Part shown: positions 20,086 through 31,333 of the stretch, one piece after another
Layout: each line of letters opens with the position of its first letter
How positions within the stretch are numbered: the first letter of the stretch is position 1
From: Erinaceus europaeus
Taxonomy: Eukaryota > Chordata > Mammalia > Eulipotyphla > Erinaceidae
Assembly (NCBI RefSeq): GCF_950295315.1
Contig: NC_080181.1
Location: 186,001-250,000, forward strand
Length of the DNA: 64,000 nt
Direction: 5' to 3'
Program-made: the position numbers and the translations under genes
The notes under the pieces: model-generated
Databases searched by the model: none
What the model was told of the DNA's origin: nothing
The model's input: the letters and a program-made list of their open reading frames with translations, nothing else

Positions 20086-20823
20086 GGGGTGGGCCTCAGA
20101 GCCCGTGCCCAATGAGCCTGAGGGGAGGGCCCAGTGGGTATTCATAGAGACAGCTGGCCAATCAGAGAGGAGGAACGTCACCCTCAGGGGCGTGAAGCAA
20201 GAGCTGGCCAATGAGAACAGAGGAGGAGTTGCGTGGGCGGGCCTCAGAGAGCAGCCCACCAATGAGAGCCTGGGTGCTGGCTCTGGGTGGGCGTACCCCT
20301 GGAGGTCAGCCAATCAGGGTCCAGCGGAAGTGCCTGGGGGGGCGGGCCCTCGGGAGGCTGTCCAATGAGCGCCTGGGGCGGGCCTCGTGGGCGGAGCCCA
20401 GGAGGCTGGCCAATCATGGGGCAAGGGCGGTGACCTTCCTGGGCGTGCCTTAGGAACTGGCCTATCAGAGGGCGCCCCTCAGACAGCAGCCCGCCAATGG
20501 GAGCCAAGAGAAGGCTGGCTGGGGGCGTGTCCCTGGGACACCAGGCCAATCAGAGTCGAGCGGAAGTGGCTGGTGGGCGGGCCTTCTGGAGGCTGCCCAA
20601 TCAGCGTGCTGCAGGGCCGTGTGGGCGGTGCTCAATGCCGCTGGCCAATCACTGACTAGGTGCGCGGACCCTCCTGGGCGTGTCCAAGCACACTGGCCAA
20701 TGAGATTGCTGGTGGGGTTCTGGGCGTGGCCTAGGCCTCTGGCCTATCAGAGCCTGGCTGGCGCCCTGTGGGCGGGCCTTCTGAAGGAATCCCGCCAATG
20801 GGAGCTCAGAGCTGGCCTTAAAA
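20086..20823 (+). promoter_or_regulatory. Phased CCAAT/GC-box island, U4
   Basis: All CCAAT boxes kept, but the first GC box reads GGGGTGGGCC (C to T at a CpG) and one extra G near 20340 lengthens one step by 1 bp. TATA-like box 20818-20823. Confidence 0.75.
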
Positions 20824-20935
20824 GGCTGGGCGTGCTTCCAGGAAATGCGAAGCAGGGTTCAGCCCAGGGCCCTGCCTTGCAGAAGCTGTCCAGTGCGCAT
20901 GTGTATAACTCCGTTTGTGCCTGTGCCTCTGTGGA

Positions 20936-20938
<3 letters not shown>

Positions 20939-20968
<30 letters not shown>
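20939..20968. repeat. TG microsatellite 2, U4 (30 bp)
   Basis: GT tract followed by GA run. Confidence 0.9.
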
Positions 20969-20969
<1 letters not shown>

Positions 20970-21413
20970 TGAGGGAGGGAGAGAGAGAGAACAACAGAAT
21001 CACTGTGGCACAGGTGATTTTGTGCAAAACACTTGGCACATTCTGATTTACAGCTCAATATTGACACCAGGGCAGCTCTCCTTGGCCCTTGGTCACTTTT
21101 CTTCTTTTCAGATGTAAAGACACTGAAGAGGGAGAGGTTTTTGCCCTGAGGCTTGCACTGGGAACTAGCAGCTGCCCTGTTTGTGTTGCCAGACTAGGAA
21201 ACCTGTGGTGCCTGTCCATGTGGAGAGTCTCCTGGATGAGTTCCTTCTCGAGCCTTTTTCGCTCGGTCCCGTTGGAGCTGCATATAGCTAATGATTTGGA
21301 GATTTTATTCCTTTGGACAATTCTTTTCCTGATGCAAAGTTTCTCTCCAGGTTTTAGCAATCAATTGTGTGAATGTCACATCGAATCCATTGTAGAAAAT
21401 GACTACATCAGTG

Positions 21414-21468
21414 TCTCTCTCTCTCTTTCTCTCTCTCTCTATCTCTCTCTCTCTATATATATATATAT
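21414..21468. repeat. TC/TA microsatellite, U4
   Basis: Same organisation; followed by the private ACATCTAGAGG. Confidence 0.9.
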
Positions 21469-22783
21469 GTATGTAACATCTAGAGGTCTGAAAATATTTT
21501 TTAGCTAGAGACCTGCACAGCTCTGGATTAGGGTAGCAATGTGGATACACCTGGCCCTTCTGAGCCACAGTCATGAGAGACATCTCACAGAGCCATATCG
21601 TATATCACTCTACAAATCTCTCTCAGCACAAACTACCACTGCCAAATCATCTACTTCCCTCTTGCTCTTTTTGTCCACCGAGTCTTATCCCAAAACTGTA
21701 AATCAAAGAAGAAATAGACATAGTGCAGTTCCCTGCACACAGGACAGGCTGAGGCTGGACCAGGGAGATGCAATACGCCAGCCTGCATCTTGGCTGGAGC
21801 ATCACTATGACTACTTCGAATTTGGAGAGGCGAGGGCAGTTTGGGAGAGTGGGCTGCCGGCCAAGGGTTGCTTCTCAGAGTGGCTAAGACCTAGATGTTC
21901 TAAGTGTTACCTTTCCTCACAAACCTAAAATAGCAATGCCACTTGTAAGAAGTATGCATGGGCATGGAGGGTTTGTCTTCAGTGCTCTGGCACTGATCAA
22001 CACAGGGCCAGAATTTCAGTCCTTGTCTGTCTCTGTCATTCTGTCTCTCTGACTGTCTCTACGTGCCTTCTTCACTGGGCCCTTACTGGAAGTCAGTGCA
22101 TGCATCGTGAACTCAGCCTTCCTGGTGTTGAAATTTTCCTTTCTTTGCCCTTTGGATTATTTAGTCTCCTGCACATGGTGTAGTACAGAGGGGAACTGCG
22201 GAGACAGCGTTGCTGCTGCAGGTTCCAGGCATATGTCCATCTCCAGCTGCAGCTGTCCAGGCCCTCTGTGCTTGACTGCCATTCTCCAGGGCCCTGAGGC
22301 TGACACTCAGCCTCAATGCAGCCCTCCTCACCTTCCTGCACAGCATCCTTGTCCTTATTCCATGAGAGCCCCGGTCAAGGGAAGTGAAACTCGATCCCCC
22401 TGGCACACACACTGTGCTTTCCCTCTATTAAGCCAAATGGAAAGGATCTGTGGTACTGATGGCCACACCAGTGTCCAGATTTTTCCATGCAAAACGGAAG
22501 CTTCCAGTGTTCAGAAAGAGGGTGTTTTGATGGCTGTGAAATGTCTTTTCCAAGTGCCTCATGGTGTTTCAAATCCCTTTGAAACCTGAAGTTCTTTCTT
22601 GTATCTAGGGGATATTTTCACCACTGGCCAGAAGGGCCGCCCAACTAGGAGCACAGCTATCCAGGGGTCAGGAGGTCTTCCAGCCTGCTAGCTCCTGGAG
22701 GGATTCCTGAGTATGTCCTCAGGGCCCAAGTGTAAAAGGTGTTTCCAATTGCCTTGATTAGCAGCAGCCAGGCCCTCAGGTGA

Positions 22784-22843
22784 GGGGCGGGGCTGTGATC
22801 TTGACTGGAAGCCCCTAATTTGGCCAATGGAGGCATCCATCTT
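22784..22843 (+). promoter_or_regulatory. Small GC-box/CCAAT module, U4
   Basis: CCAAT at 22824. Confidence 0.4.
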
Positions 22844-23443
22844 TTTTTGTCTGTCCATAGCAAGGGCCTGGGGAGTTTGTGCTTCCTGCAAGCAGAGCGA
22901 CATTGTATGGGACACTCATGCAAGCCTACTTCTAGGAATCTCTCTGAGTGTGATGTGTGGACACCAGGACACCATGATCAGGGATGTGAGGCCACAGGAG
23001 CAATTGCCTTAGCCGGACCCAAAGGGTAGGTGTAAGGGGCCGGGTTCATCCACTATTGTTTGGTTCAACACACTTCCCATCTATGTGGAAACACAGCCCT
23101 TTCTGGGTACTTTCTGGGCTTGTAATCTGCTGCCCTGAGCAGTGGACTGAGAGCCTGGAGGCTGAGTAGGCAGCCAAACGTGACTGGACAGGCTCAAGCC
23201 CCTGAATTCTGAGGGGTGCCCCAGCTTCCCCCATTGGCAGTGTTTGGATCATAGTGAGGCATGGCGTTGATTCGGAACTCAGGAGAGTGAGACATGAGAG
23301 TCCCTTTGCATATGCATTCTTGCTTAGCCACAATCTGGGCTAGCTGGCTTGCCCTGACCAGATAGGTTCTCTGTACATAAGTTGCAGGAGAGGCTGGCTC
23401 CCTTGCCACCCATGCTCTGAGACTACTTCAGGTGATCTCTGAG

Positions 23444-23499
23444 CACACACAGACACACACAAACAGACAGACACACACACACACACACACACACACACA
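23444..23499. repeat. CA microsatellite, U4
   Basis: Lacks the GATA interruption found in U1/U2, as do all later copies. Confidence 0.95.
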
Positions 23500-23524
23500 T
23501 TACTGTCAGGTTGGTAGTAGAGCC

Positions 23525-26506
23525 TATGGTGAAGGCTGGGGCTGTCTGGGGTCTGTGGGCATGAGAGCTGCTGCCTTACAATCTCTACAAGCCAGGTTTG
23601 AACCTGTCATCAATGAACACAGTGTAGGAGGTTTTTGAATTCTGGTCTCTTTCCAACTCATCTATTTCTCTTCTCGCCTTCTCTATCTCTAACTCTCACA
23701 TGCTCTCACACACTCTGTCTTCACTCATTAATATTTTACTTAGATTCTTATTTTACTGACAGGCCCAGATAGACAAAGAGAGTTACCAGAGCACTGCTGA
23801 GCTCTGGCTTGTTGTGTTGGCGAATTCACCTAGGCTACTGGAGCCTCAGTTTGTAAGTCTTTCTGACACAAGCCATATTCTGTCTCCTCATTTCCATGCC
23901 AGTATCACTCAGAGTTTATAATAAAGATATACATACATGTATATATATACATATAGATTTATATATCTGTCATTTTTAGAATGTTCGACCTATGTATTTG
24001 ACCTTCTTTCAGAATTACCACATTTATAACAGCCTAGTTTTTCTGAAATAATTGGCCATATAGTTGGAGCAGGATTCAATACAATTATAAATAATAGAAC
24101 CTTCCAGTAGCATTTCTAATCGTGTTTCTATTAGCATCCTTATTGTAATTATCATGGCCCAGATCTTCCCTCCTTTTTCTAGTGTAAGCTTCAATACGTA
24201 TGTGTTTGTTTTCTTTCTCCGGAAATCTTAATGTCCCTGGACCCTGAAGTGTTAGGGAATTTTTGAAGCCGCCCTCTGTTTCTCAGCAGATGGTTTCTAT
24301 GTTTCTGCTGTCATCAGGTCTTCTTGTGGTTTTTGTCTTTATTTATTTTTATTGTTTCAAGTCCTCCTAGATCATCCCCATTTATTTACATATTTATTCA
24401 TTTAGTCAGGTATCACATGTGGCATCATTTCTTCTGCTTGAGAGTTTTTCTCTTATAACTGAAGGGAACTTTTGATGCACAATACATTTCCTGGGGCAAA
24501 TACTACACACATATGGTGAAGGCTTGGGTTGTCTGGGGTCTGTGGGCATTAGAGCTGCTGCGTGACAATCTCTACAACCCAGGTTTGAACCTGTCATGAA
24601 TGAACACAGCCTAGGGGTTTTTTGACTTCTGGTCTATTTCCAACTCTTCTATTTCTCTTCTCGCCATCTCTGTCTCTGACTCTCACAGGCTCTCTCTCAC
24701 TCTGTCTGAACTCAGGAATATTTTACTTATATCCTTATTTTATTGACAGGCCCAGATATACAAAGAGAGTGGCCAGAGCACTGCTGAGCTCTGGCTGGTT
24801 TTGTTTGTGATTTCACCTAGGCTACTGGAGCCTCTGATTGGTAAGTCTCTCTGACTTAAGCCATATTCTGTCTCCTCATATCCATGGCAGTATCTCTCAG
24901 ACTTTATAATAAAGATATACATCCATATACATATATAAATATACATATATATCTCTGTCATTTTTAGAATTGTCAACCTATGTAATTGATCTTAATCAGA
25001 ATTCACACATTTACAACAGGTTCCTTTTTCCCTACTAATTGGCCACATAGTTGGAGCAGGATTCAATACAATTATAAATAATAGAACCTTCCAGTAGCAT
25101 TTCTAATAGCATTTCTATCAGCATCCTTATTTTAATTATCATAGTACAGAACTTGCCTCCTTTCTCTAGTGTAAGCTTCAATAAATATGAGTTTCTTTTC
25201 ATTCTCCCGAAATCTTAATTTCCCTGGACTCTGAAGGGTCTCGGAACTTTTGAAGCAGCCCTTGATTCACAGCAGATGGTTTCTATGTTTCTGCTGTCAT
25301 CAGGTCTTCTTGTGCTTTTTGTTTTTATTTTTCATTTGTTTCAAATCCTCCTAGATAACCCCCATTTACTTGCATATTTATTTATTTATTTATTTATTTG
25401 GTTCTATATTACATGAGGGGTCCATTCTTCTGCTTGATAGATTTTTCTCTTATAATTGAAGGGAAGTTTACACTCACAATACATATCCTGTCGTAAATAC
25501 TACACACATATGGTGAAGGCTGGGGTTGTCTGGGGTCTGTGGACAGGAGACTGATGCCTTACAATCTCGACAACCCAGGTTTGAACCTGTTATGTATGAA
25601 CACAGAGTGGGAGCTTTTGGACTTCTGGTCTCTTTCCAACTCTTCTATTTCTCTTCTTGCCTTCTCTGTTTCTGACTGTCACAGGCTCTCACTCACTCTG
25701 TCTGCACTCATTAATATTTTACTTTTATATTATTTGACTGACAGGCCCAGATATACAAAGCGAGTCACCAGGGCCCGGCTGAGCTCTGGATTGTTTTGTT
25801 GGCGATTTCACCTAGGTTTCTGGAGCCTCAGCTTTGTAAGTCTCTCTGGCACAAGCCATACTCTGTCTCCTCATAGCCATGCCAGTATCCTTCATAGTTG
25901 ATAATAAAGATACACATACATATATGTACATATACATACATACATATATATATATATATCAGACATTTTTAGAATTGATGACCTTTTTATTTGATCTGAA
26001 TGCAGAATTACCGCATTTATAATAGCCTCCTTATTCAGAAATAATTGGTCACATAGTTGGAGCAGGATTCACTACAATTATAAATTATAAACTTTCCAGG
26101 AGCATTTCCAATAGCCTTTCTATCAGTATCCTTATTGTAATTATCATAGCACAGAACTTGCCTCCATTTTCTAGTGTAAGCTTCAAATCGTATGCGTTTC
26201 TTTTCATTCTCAGAATTCGTAATTTGCCTGGACCCTGTGTGTCAGGGAATTTTTGAAGCAGCCCTCTATTTCTCAGCAGACGTTTTCTATATTTCTGCTG
26301 TCATCAGGTCTTCCTGTGGTGTTTGTTTTTATTTTTTATTTTTTTCAAATCCTCTTAGATCATTCCCATTTATTTGCATATTTATTTATTTATTTATTTC
26401 GTCCGATATCACATGAGGGGTCATTTCTTCTGCCTGATAGATTTTCTCTTATAATTGAAGGGAACTTTTGACACACAATACATTTCCTTTTGCAGATACT
26501 ACACAC
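23525..26506 (+). repeat. B-C-A subrepeat triplet at U4/U5 junction
   Basis: B 23525-24511, C 24512-25508, A 25509-26506. The TA tract in A (~25940-25960) is interrupted by an extra CATA unit. Confidence 0.9.
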
Positions 26507-26772
26507 TACTACAACTGCTACTGCACTGTTTTTGACAGTGACATCCAATGCACAATGGATTAGTATTGCATGGCTCTAGAGAATGTTCGCTATTTAACCT
26601 ACAATGTTTTTAACCTCACAAATATTTATTCTGTTCTTTCTTGGGGGATGAATGGTTTACAGTCAACAGTTCCATATAATATTGGGCACGGGGGGGGTAA
26701 TTTTTCCCACTACCCCTGTATTTCTGTACATCCTTTGTAACTTTCTTATTGAGGAGAAGCAAACAGTCATAA

Positions 26773-26893
26773 ATTGAGAGAGCAGGGCCCAAGCAGGAAG
26801 AGAGACAGAGAGACATCTGCAGCTCTGATTTGTCACTAGCCCAGCTTTTCCCTAGCTGGGTAAGTGTGACCAGGGGCTCAAAACAGGGTCCTG
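26773..26893 (-). mobile_element. SINE fossil, U5
   Basis: Orthologous position to the U1 copy; preceded by a lengthened G run (CACGGGGGGGG) at ~26687. Confidence 0.5.
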
Positions 26894-27117
26894 GGATTCC
26901 ACATAGTTCCCTGGCAGCTCCACCAGCTGTTCCTCCAACCCATGCTCCCTTCGTTGTCCATGTAACTATCGATCTGCTCTAGGCATTTCTCACCTTCATA
27001 TGCCAGAAACTTAACACTTCTCCCTTCCACCCATGAAACTTTGACCTTTCGCTAGGGTGCAAAACAGCAACTCCAATCCAAGTTATTTTCGGGACAAGTG
27101 TGTACGTCTCTGTGGGA

Positions 27118-27119
<2 letters not shown>

Positions 27120-27161
<42 letters not shown>
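27120..27161. repeat. TG microsatellite 1, U5 (42 bp)
   Basis: Pure GT tract. Confidence 0.95.
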
Positions 27162-27163
<2 letters not shown>

Positions 27164-27441
27164 GTGTGCATAAGTGTGTTTCAGTTAAGATTACCGCTGT
27201 TGTTTCTTTATTCCTGACACAGGGACTTAGGAACTGGGTTGTGTTATGACAAAGGAAGTTTCCACTGCACAAGTGGTTTTTCAAGTATGAATTGGCACAT
27301 TGGATTGTGGACTCTGTTGTGCATTCTCCCAGGTGGTCCTCAGATGGGTTCTTTCCTTTGCTATTCCCATGCTGTGTGTAATTTTCTGGGTAGACTCAAA
27401 GAGGAGTGGCATGGGGAGCTCAGCTGCATTCTGCTGTATGT

Positions 27442-27456
27442 CCACAAGGTGGCGGC
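27442..27456 (+). promoter_or_regulatory. CTCF-type motif 1, U5
   Basis: Core identical to U1. Confidence 0.8.
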
Positions 27457-27688
27457 AAAGACCATAGTTGAGTGTAGTGATTCTGTGGAATGAGGAGAAC
27501 TCTAGGAATTGTGGGCCGTGGACAGCAGGGTTGAAATTGACGTAGAGTGCCCTAGACATCTGTTCTTTCCTGTGGGGTGGGGGGATCCCCCATTTGGCTT
27601 TGCAAGTGGAAGGGGTTTCTCTCTTTGCCTGGGATGACTCTACTGGGAGCTTGTGAATCCCTGGGCTCAGCTGCATTCTGCTGGGTGT

Positions 27689-27703
27689 CCACAAGAGGGC
27701 AGC
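27689..27703 (+). promoter_or_regulatory. CTCF-type motif 2, U5
   Basis: Core identical; upstream flank reads CTGGGCTCAGC instead of CTGTGCTCAGC. Confidence 0.85.
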
Positions 27704-27903
27704 ACCAGGGCGGGACTAAGGCTCCATGGGGCAAGTGCCCTGAGGCACTGGGCTAGGAGAGTGGCGACAGTGTTTCTGGGTGTGCCCCAAGAGCATGGCC
27801 AGCCTTGCGCAGGCAGGCAGTGTCCTAAGGATGGGCCCAGACAGGAGCTGTGGGGGTCGTGTTTGCAGAAACAGGGCCTTCAGAGGATGGCAGAAAGTCC
27901 CCG

Positions 27904-28640
27904 GGGGTGGGCCTCAGAGCCCGTGCCCAATGAGCCTGAGGGGAGGGCCCAGTGGGTATTCATAGAGACAGCTGGCCAATCAGAGAGGAGGAACGTCACC
28001 CTCAGGGGCGTGAAGCAAGAGCTGGCCAATGAGAACAGAGGAGGAGTTGCATGGGCGGGCCTCAGAGAGCAGCCCACCAATGAGAGCCTGGGTGCTTGCT
28101 CTGGGTGGGCGTACCCCTGGAGGTCAGCCAATCAGGGTCCAGCGGAAGTGCCTGGGGGGCGGGCCCTCGGGAGGCTGTCCAATGAGCGCCTGGGGCGGGC
28201 CTCGTGGGCGGAGCCCAGGAGGCTGGCCAATCATGGGGCAAGGGCGGTGACCTTCCTGGGCGTGCCTTAGGAACTGGCCTATCAGAGGGCGCCCCTCAGA
28301 CAGCAGCCCGCCAATGGGAGCCAAGAGAAGGCTGGCTGAGGGCGTCTCCTTGGGACACCAGGCCAATCAGAGTCGAGCGGAAGTGGCTGGTGGGCGGGCC
28401 TTCCGGAGGCTGCCCAATCAGCGTGCTGCAGGGCCGTGTGGGCGGTGCTCAAGGCCGCTGGCCAATCACTGACTAGGGGCCCGGACCCTCCTGGGCGTGT
28501 CCAAGCACACTGGCCAATGAGATTGCTGGTGGGGTTCTGGGCGTGGCCTAGGCCTCTGGCCTATCAGAGCCTGGCTGGCGCCCTGTGGGCGGGCCTTCTG
28601 AAGGAATCCCGCCAATGGGAGCTCAGAGCTGGCCTTAAAA
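27904..28640 (+). promoter_or_regulatory. Phased CCAAT/GC-box island, U5
   Basis: All CCAAT boxes kept. CpG losses in the first GC box (TGGG) and at TTGCATGGGCGG near 28047. TATA-like box 28635-28640. Confidence 0.75.
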
Positions 28641-28752
28641 GGCTGGGCGTGCTTCCAGGAAATGCTAAGCAGGGTTCAGCCCAGGGCCCTGCCTTGCAGA
28701 AGCTGTCCAGTGCGCATATGTATAACTCCGTTTGTGCCTGTGCCTCTGTGGA

Positions 28753-28755
<3 letters not shown>

Positions 28756-28785
<30 letters not shown>
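28756..28785. repeat. TG microsatellite 2, U5 (30 bp)
   Basis: Same length as U4. Confidence 0.9.
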
Positions 28786-28786
<1 letters not shown>

Positions 28787-29232
28787 TGAGGGAGGGAGAG
28801 AGAGAGAGAACAACAGAATCACTGTGGCACAGGTGATTTTGTGCAAAACACTTGGCACATTCTGATTTACAGCTCAATATTGACACCAGGGCAGCTCTCC
28901 TTGGCCCTTGGTCACTTTTCTTCTTTTCAGATGTAAAGACACTGAAGAGGGAGAGGTTTTTGCCCTGAGGCTTGCACTGGGAACTAGCAGCTGCCCTGTT
29001 TGTGTTGCCAGACTAGGAAACCTGTGGTGCCTGTCCATGTGGAGAGTCTCCTGGATGAGTTCCTTCTTGAGCCTTTTTCGCTCGGTCCCGTTGGAGCTGC
29101 ATATAGCTAATGATTTGGAGATTTTATTCCTTTGGACAATTCTTTTCCTGATGCAAAGTTTCTCTCCAGGTTTTAGCAATCAATTGTGTGAATGTCACAT
29201 CGAATCCATTGTAGAAAATGACTACATCAGTG

Positions 29233-29283
29233 TCTCTCTCTCTTTCTCTCTCTCTCTCTATCTCTCTCTATATATATATATAT
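29233..29283. repeat. TC/TA microsatellite, U5
   Basis: Shortest copy. Confidence 0.9.
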
Positions 29284-30598
29284 GTATGTAACATGTAGAG
29301 GTCTGAAAATATTTTTTAGCTAGAGACCTGCACAGCTCTGGATTAGGGTAGCAATGTGGATACACCTGGCCCTTCTGAGCCACAGTCATGAGAGACATCT
29401 CACAGAGCCATATCGTATATCACTCTACAAATCTCTCTCAGCACAAACTACCACTGCCAAATCATCTACTTCCCTCTTGCTCTTTTTGTCCACCGAGTCT
29501 TATCCCAAAACTGTAAATCAAAGAAGAAATAGACATAGTGCAGTTCCCTGCACACAGGACAGGCTGAGGCTGGACCAGGGAGATGCAATACGCCAGCCTG
29601 CATCTTGGCTGGAGCATCACTATGACTACTTCGAATTTGGAGAGGCGAGGGCAGTTTGGGAGAGTGGGCTGCCGGCCAAGGGTTGCTTCTCAGAGTGGCT
29701 AAGACCTAGATGTTCTAAGTGTTACCTTTCCTCACAAACATAAAATAGCAATGCCACTTGTAAGAAGTATGCATGGGCATGGAGGGTTTGTCTTCAGTGC
29801 TCTGGCACTGATCAACACAGGGCCAGAATTTCAGTCCTTGTCTGTCTCTGTCATTCTGTCTCTCTGACTGTCTCTACGTGCCTTCTTCACTGGGCCCTTA
29901 CTGGAAGTCAGTGCATGCATCGTGAACTCAGCCTTCCTGGTGTTGAAATTTTCCTTTCTTTGCCCTTTGGATTATTTAGTCTCCTGCACATGGTGTAGTA
30001 CAGAGGGGAACTGCGGAGACAGCGTTGCTGCTGCAGGTTCCAGGCATATGTCCATCTCCAGCTGCAGCTGTCCAGGCCCTCTGTGCTTGACTGCCATTCT
30101 CCAGGGCCCTGAGGCTGACACTCAGCCTCAATGCAGCCCTCCTCACCTTCCTGCACAGCATCCTTGTCCTTATTCCATGAGAGCCCCGGTCAAGGGAAGT
30201 GAAACTCGATCCCCCTGGCACACACACTGTGCTTTCCCTCTATTAAGCCAAATGGAAAGGATCTGTGGTACTGATGGCCACACCAGTGTCCAGATTTTTC
30301 CATGCAAAACGGAAGCTTCCAGTGTTCAGAAAGAGGGTGTTTTGATGGCTGTGAAATGTCTTTTCCAAGTGCCTCATGGTGTTTCAAATCCCTTTGAAAC
30401 CTGAAGTTCTTTCTTGTATCTAGGGGATATTTTCACCACTGGCCAGAAGGGCCGCCCAACTAGGAGCACAGCTATCCAGGGGTCAGGAGGTCTTCCAGCC
30501 TGCTAGCTCCTGGAGGGATTCCTGAGTATGTCCTCAGGGCCCAAGTGTAAAAGGTGTTTCCAATTGCCTTGATTAGCAGCAGCCAGGCCCTCAGGTGA

Positions 30599-30658
30599 GG
30601 GGCGGGGCTGTGATCTTGACTGGAAGCCCCTAATTTGGCCAATGGAGGCATCCATCTT
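30599..30658 (+). promoter_or_regulatory. Small GC-box/CCAAT module, U5
   Basis: CCAAT at 30639. Confidence 0.4.
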
Positions 30659-31258
30659 TTTTTGTCTGTCCATAGCAAGGGCCCGGGGAGTTTGTGCTTC
30701 CTGCAAGCAGAGCGACATTGTATGGGATACTCATGCAAGCCTACTTCTAGGAATCTCTCTGAGTGTGATGTGTGGACACCAGGACACCATGATCAGGGAT
30801 GTGAGGCCACAGGAGCAATTGCCTTAGCCGGACCCAAAGGGTAGGTGTAAGGGGCCAGGTTCATCCACTATTGTTTGGTTCAACACACTTCCCATCTATG
30901 TGGAAACACAGCCCTTTCTGGGTACTTTCTGGGCTTGTAATCTGCTGCCCTGAGCAGTGGACTGAGAGCCTGGAGGCTGAGTAGGCAGCCAAACGTGACT
31001 GGACAGGCTCAAGCCCCTGAATTCTGAGGGGTGCCCCAGCTTCCCCCATTGGCAGTGTTTGGATCATAGTGAGGCATGGCGTTGATTCGGAACTCAGGGG
31101 AGTGAGACATGAGAGTCCCTTTGCATATGCATTCTTGCTTAGCCACAATCTGGGCTAGCTGGCTTGCCCTGACCAGATAGGTTCTCTGTACATAAGTTGC
31201 AGGAGAGGCTGGCTCCCTTGCCACCCATGCTCTGAGACTACTTCAGGTGATCTCTGAG

Positions 31259-31308
31259 CACACACAGACACACACAAACAGACAGACACACACACACACA
31301 CACACACA
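31259..31308. repeat. CA microsatellite, U5
   Basis: Shortest copy. Confidence 0.95.
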
Positions 31309-31333
31309 TTACTGTCAGGTTGGTAGTAGAGCC

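Larger units (their letters stand above)
17737..25565 (+). repeat. Macrosatellite monomer U4 (7829 bp)
   Basis: First copy after the gap and first of the right subgroup (U4-U9): TTTACTTTTATATT near 17890, GATATACAAAGC near 17921, GTTTCCACTGC near 19441, GTGGCGACAG near 19943 and AGAGCTGGCC before the TATA-like box. It has an extra G near 20340, and TGGG instead of CGGG in the first GC box, which it shares with U5. Confidence 0.96.
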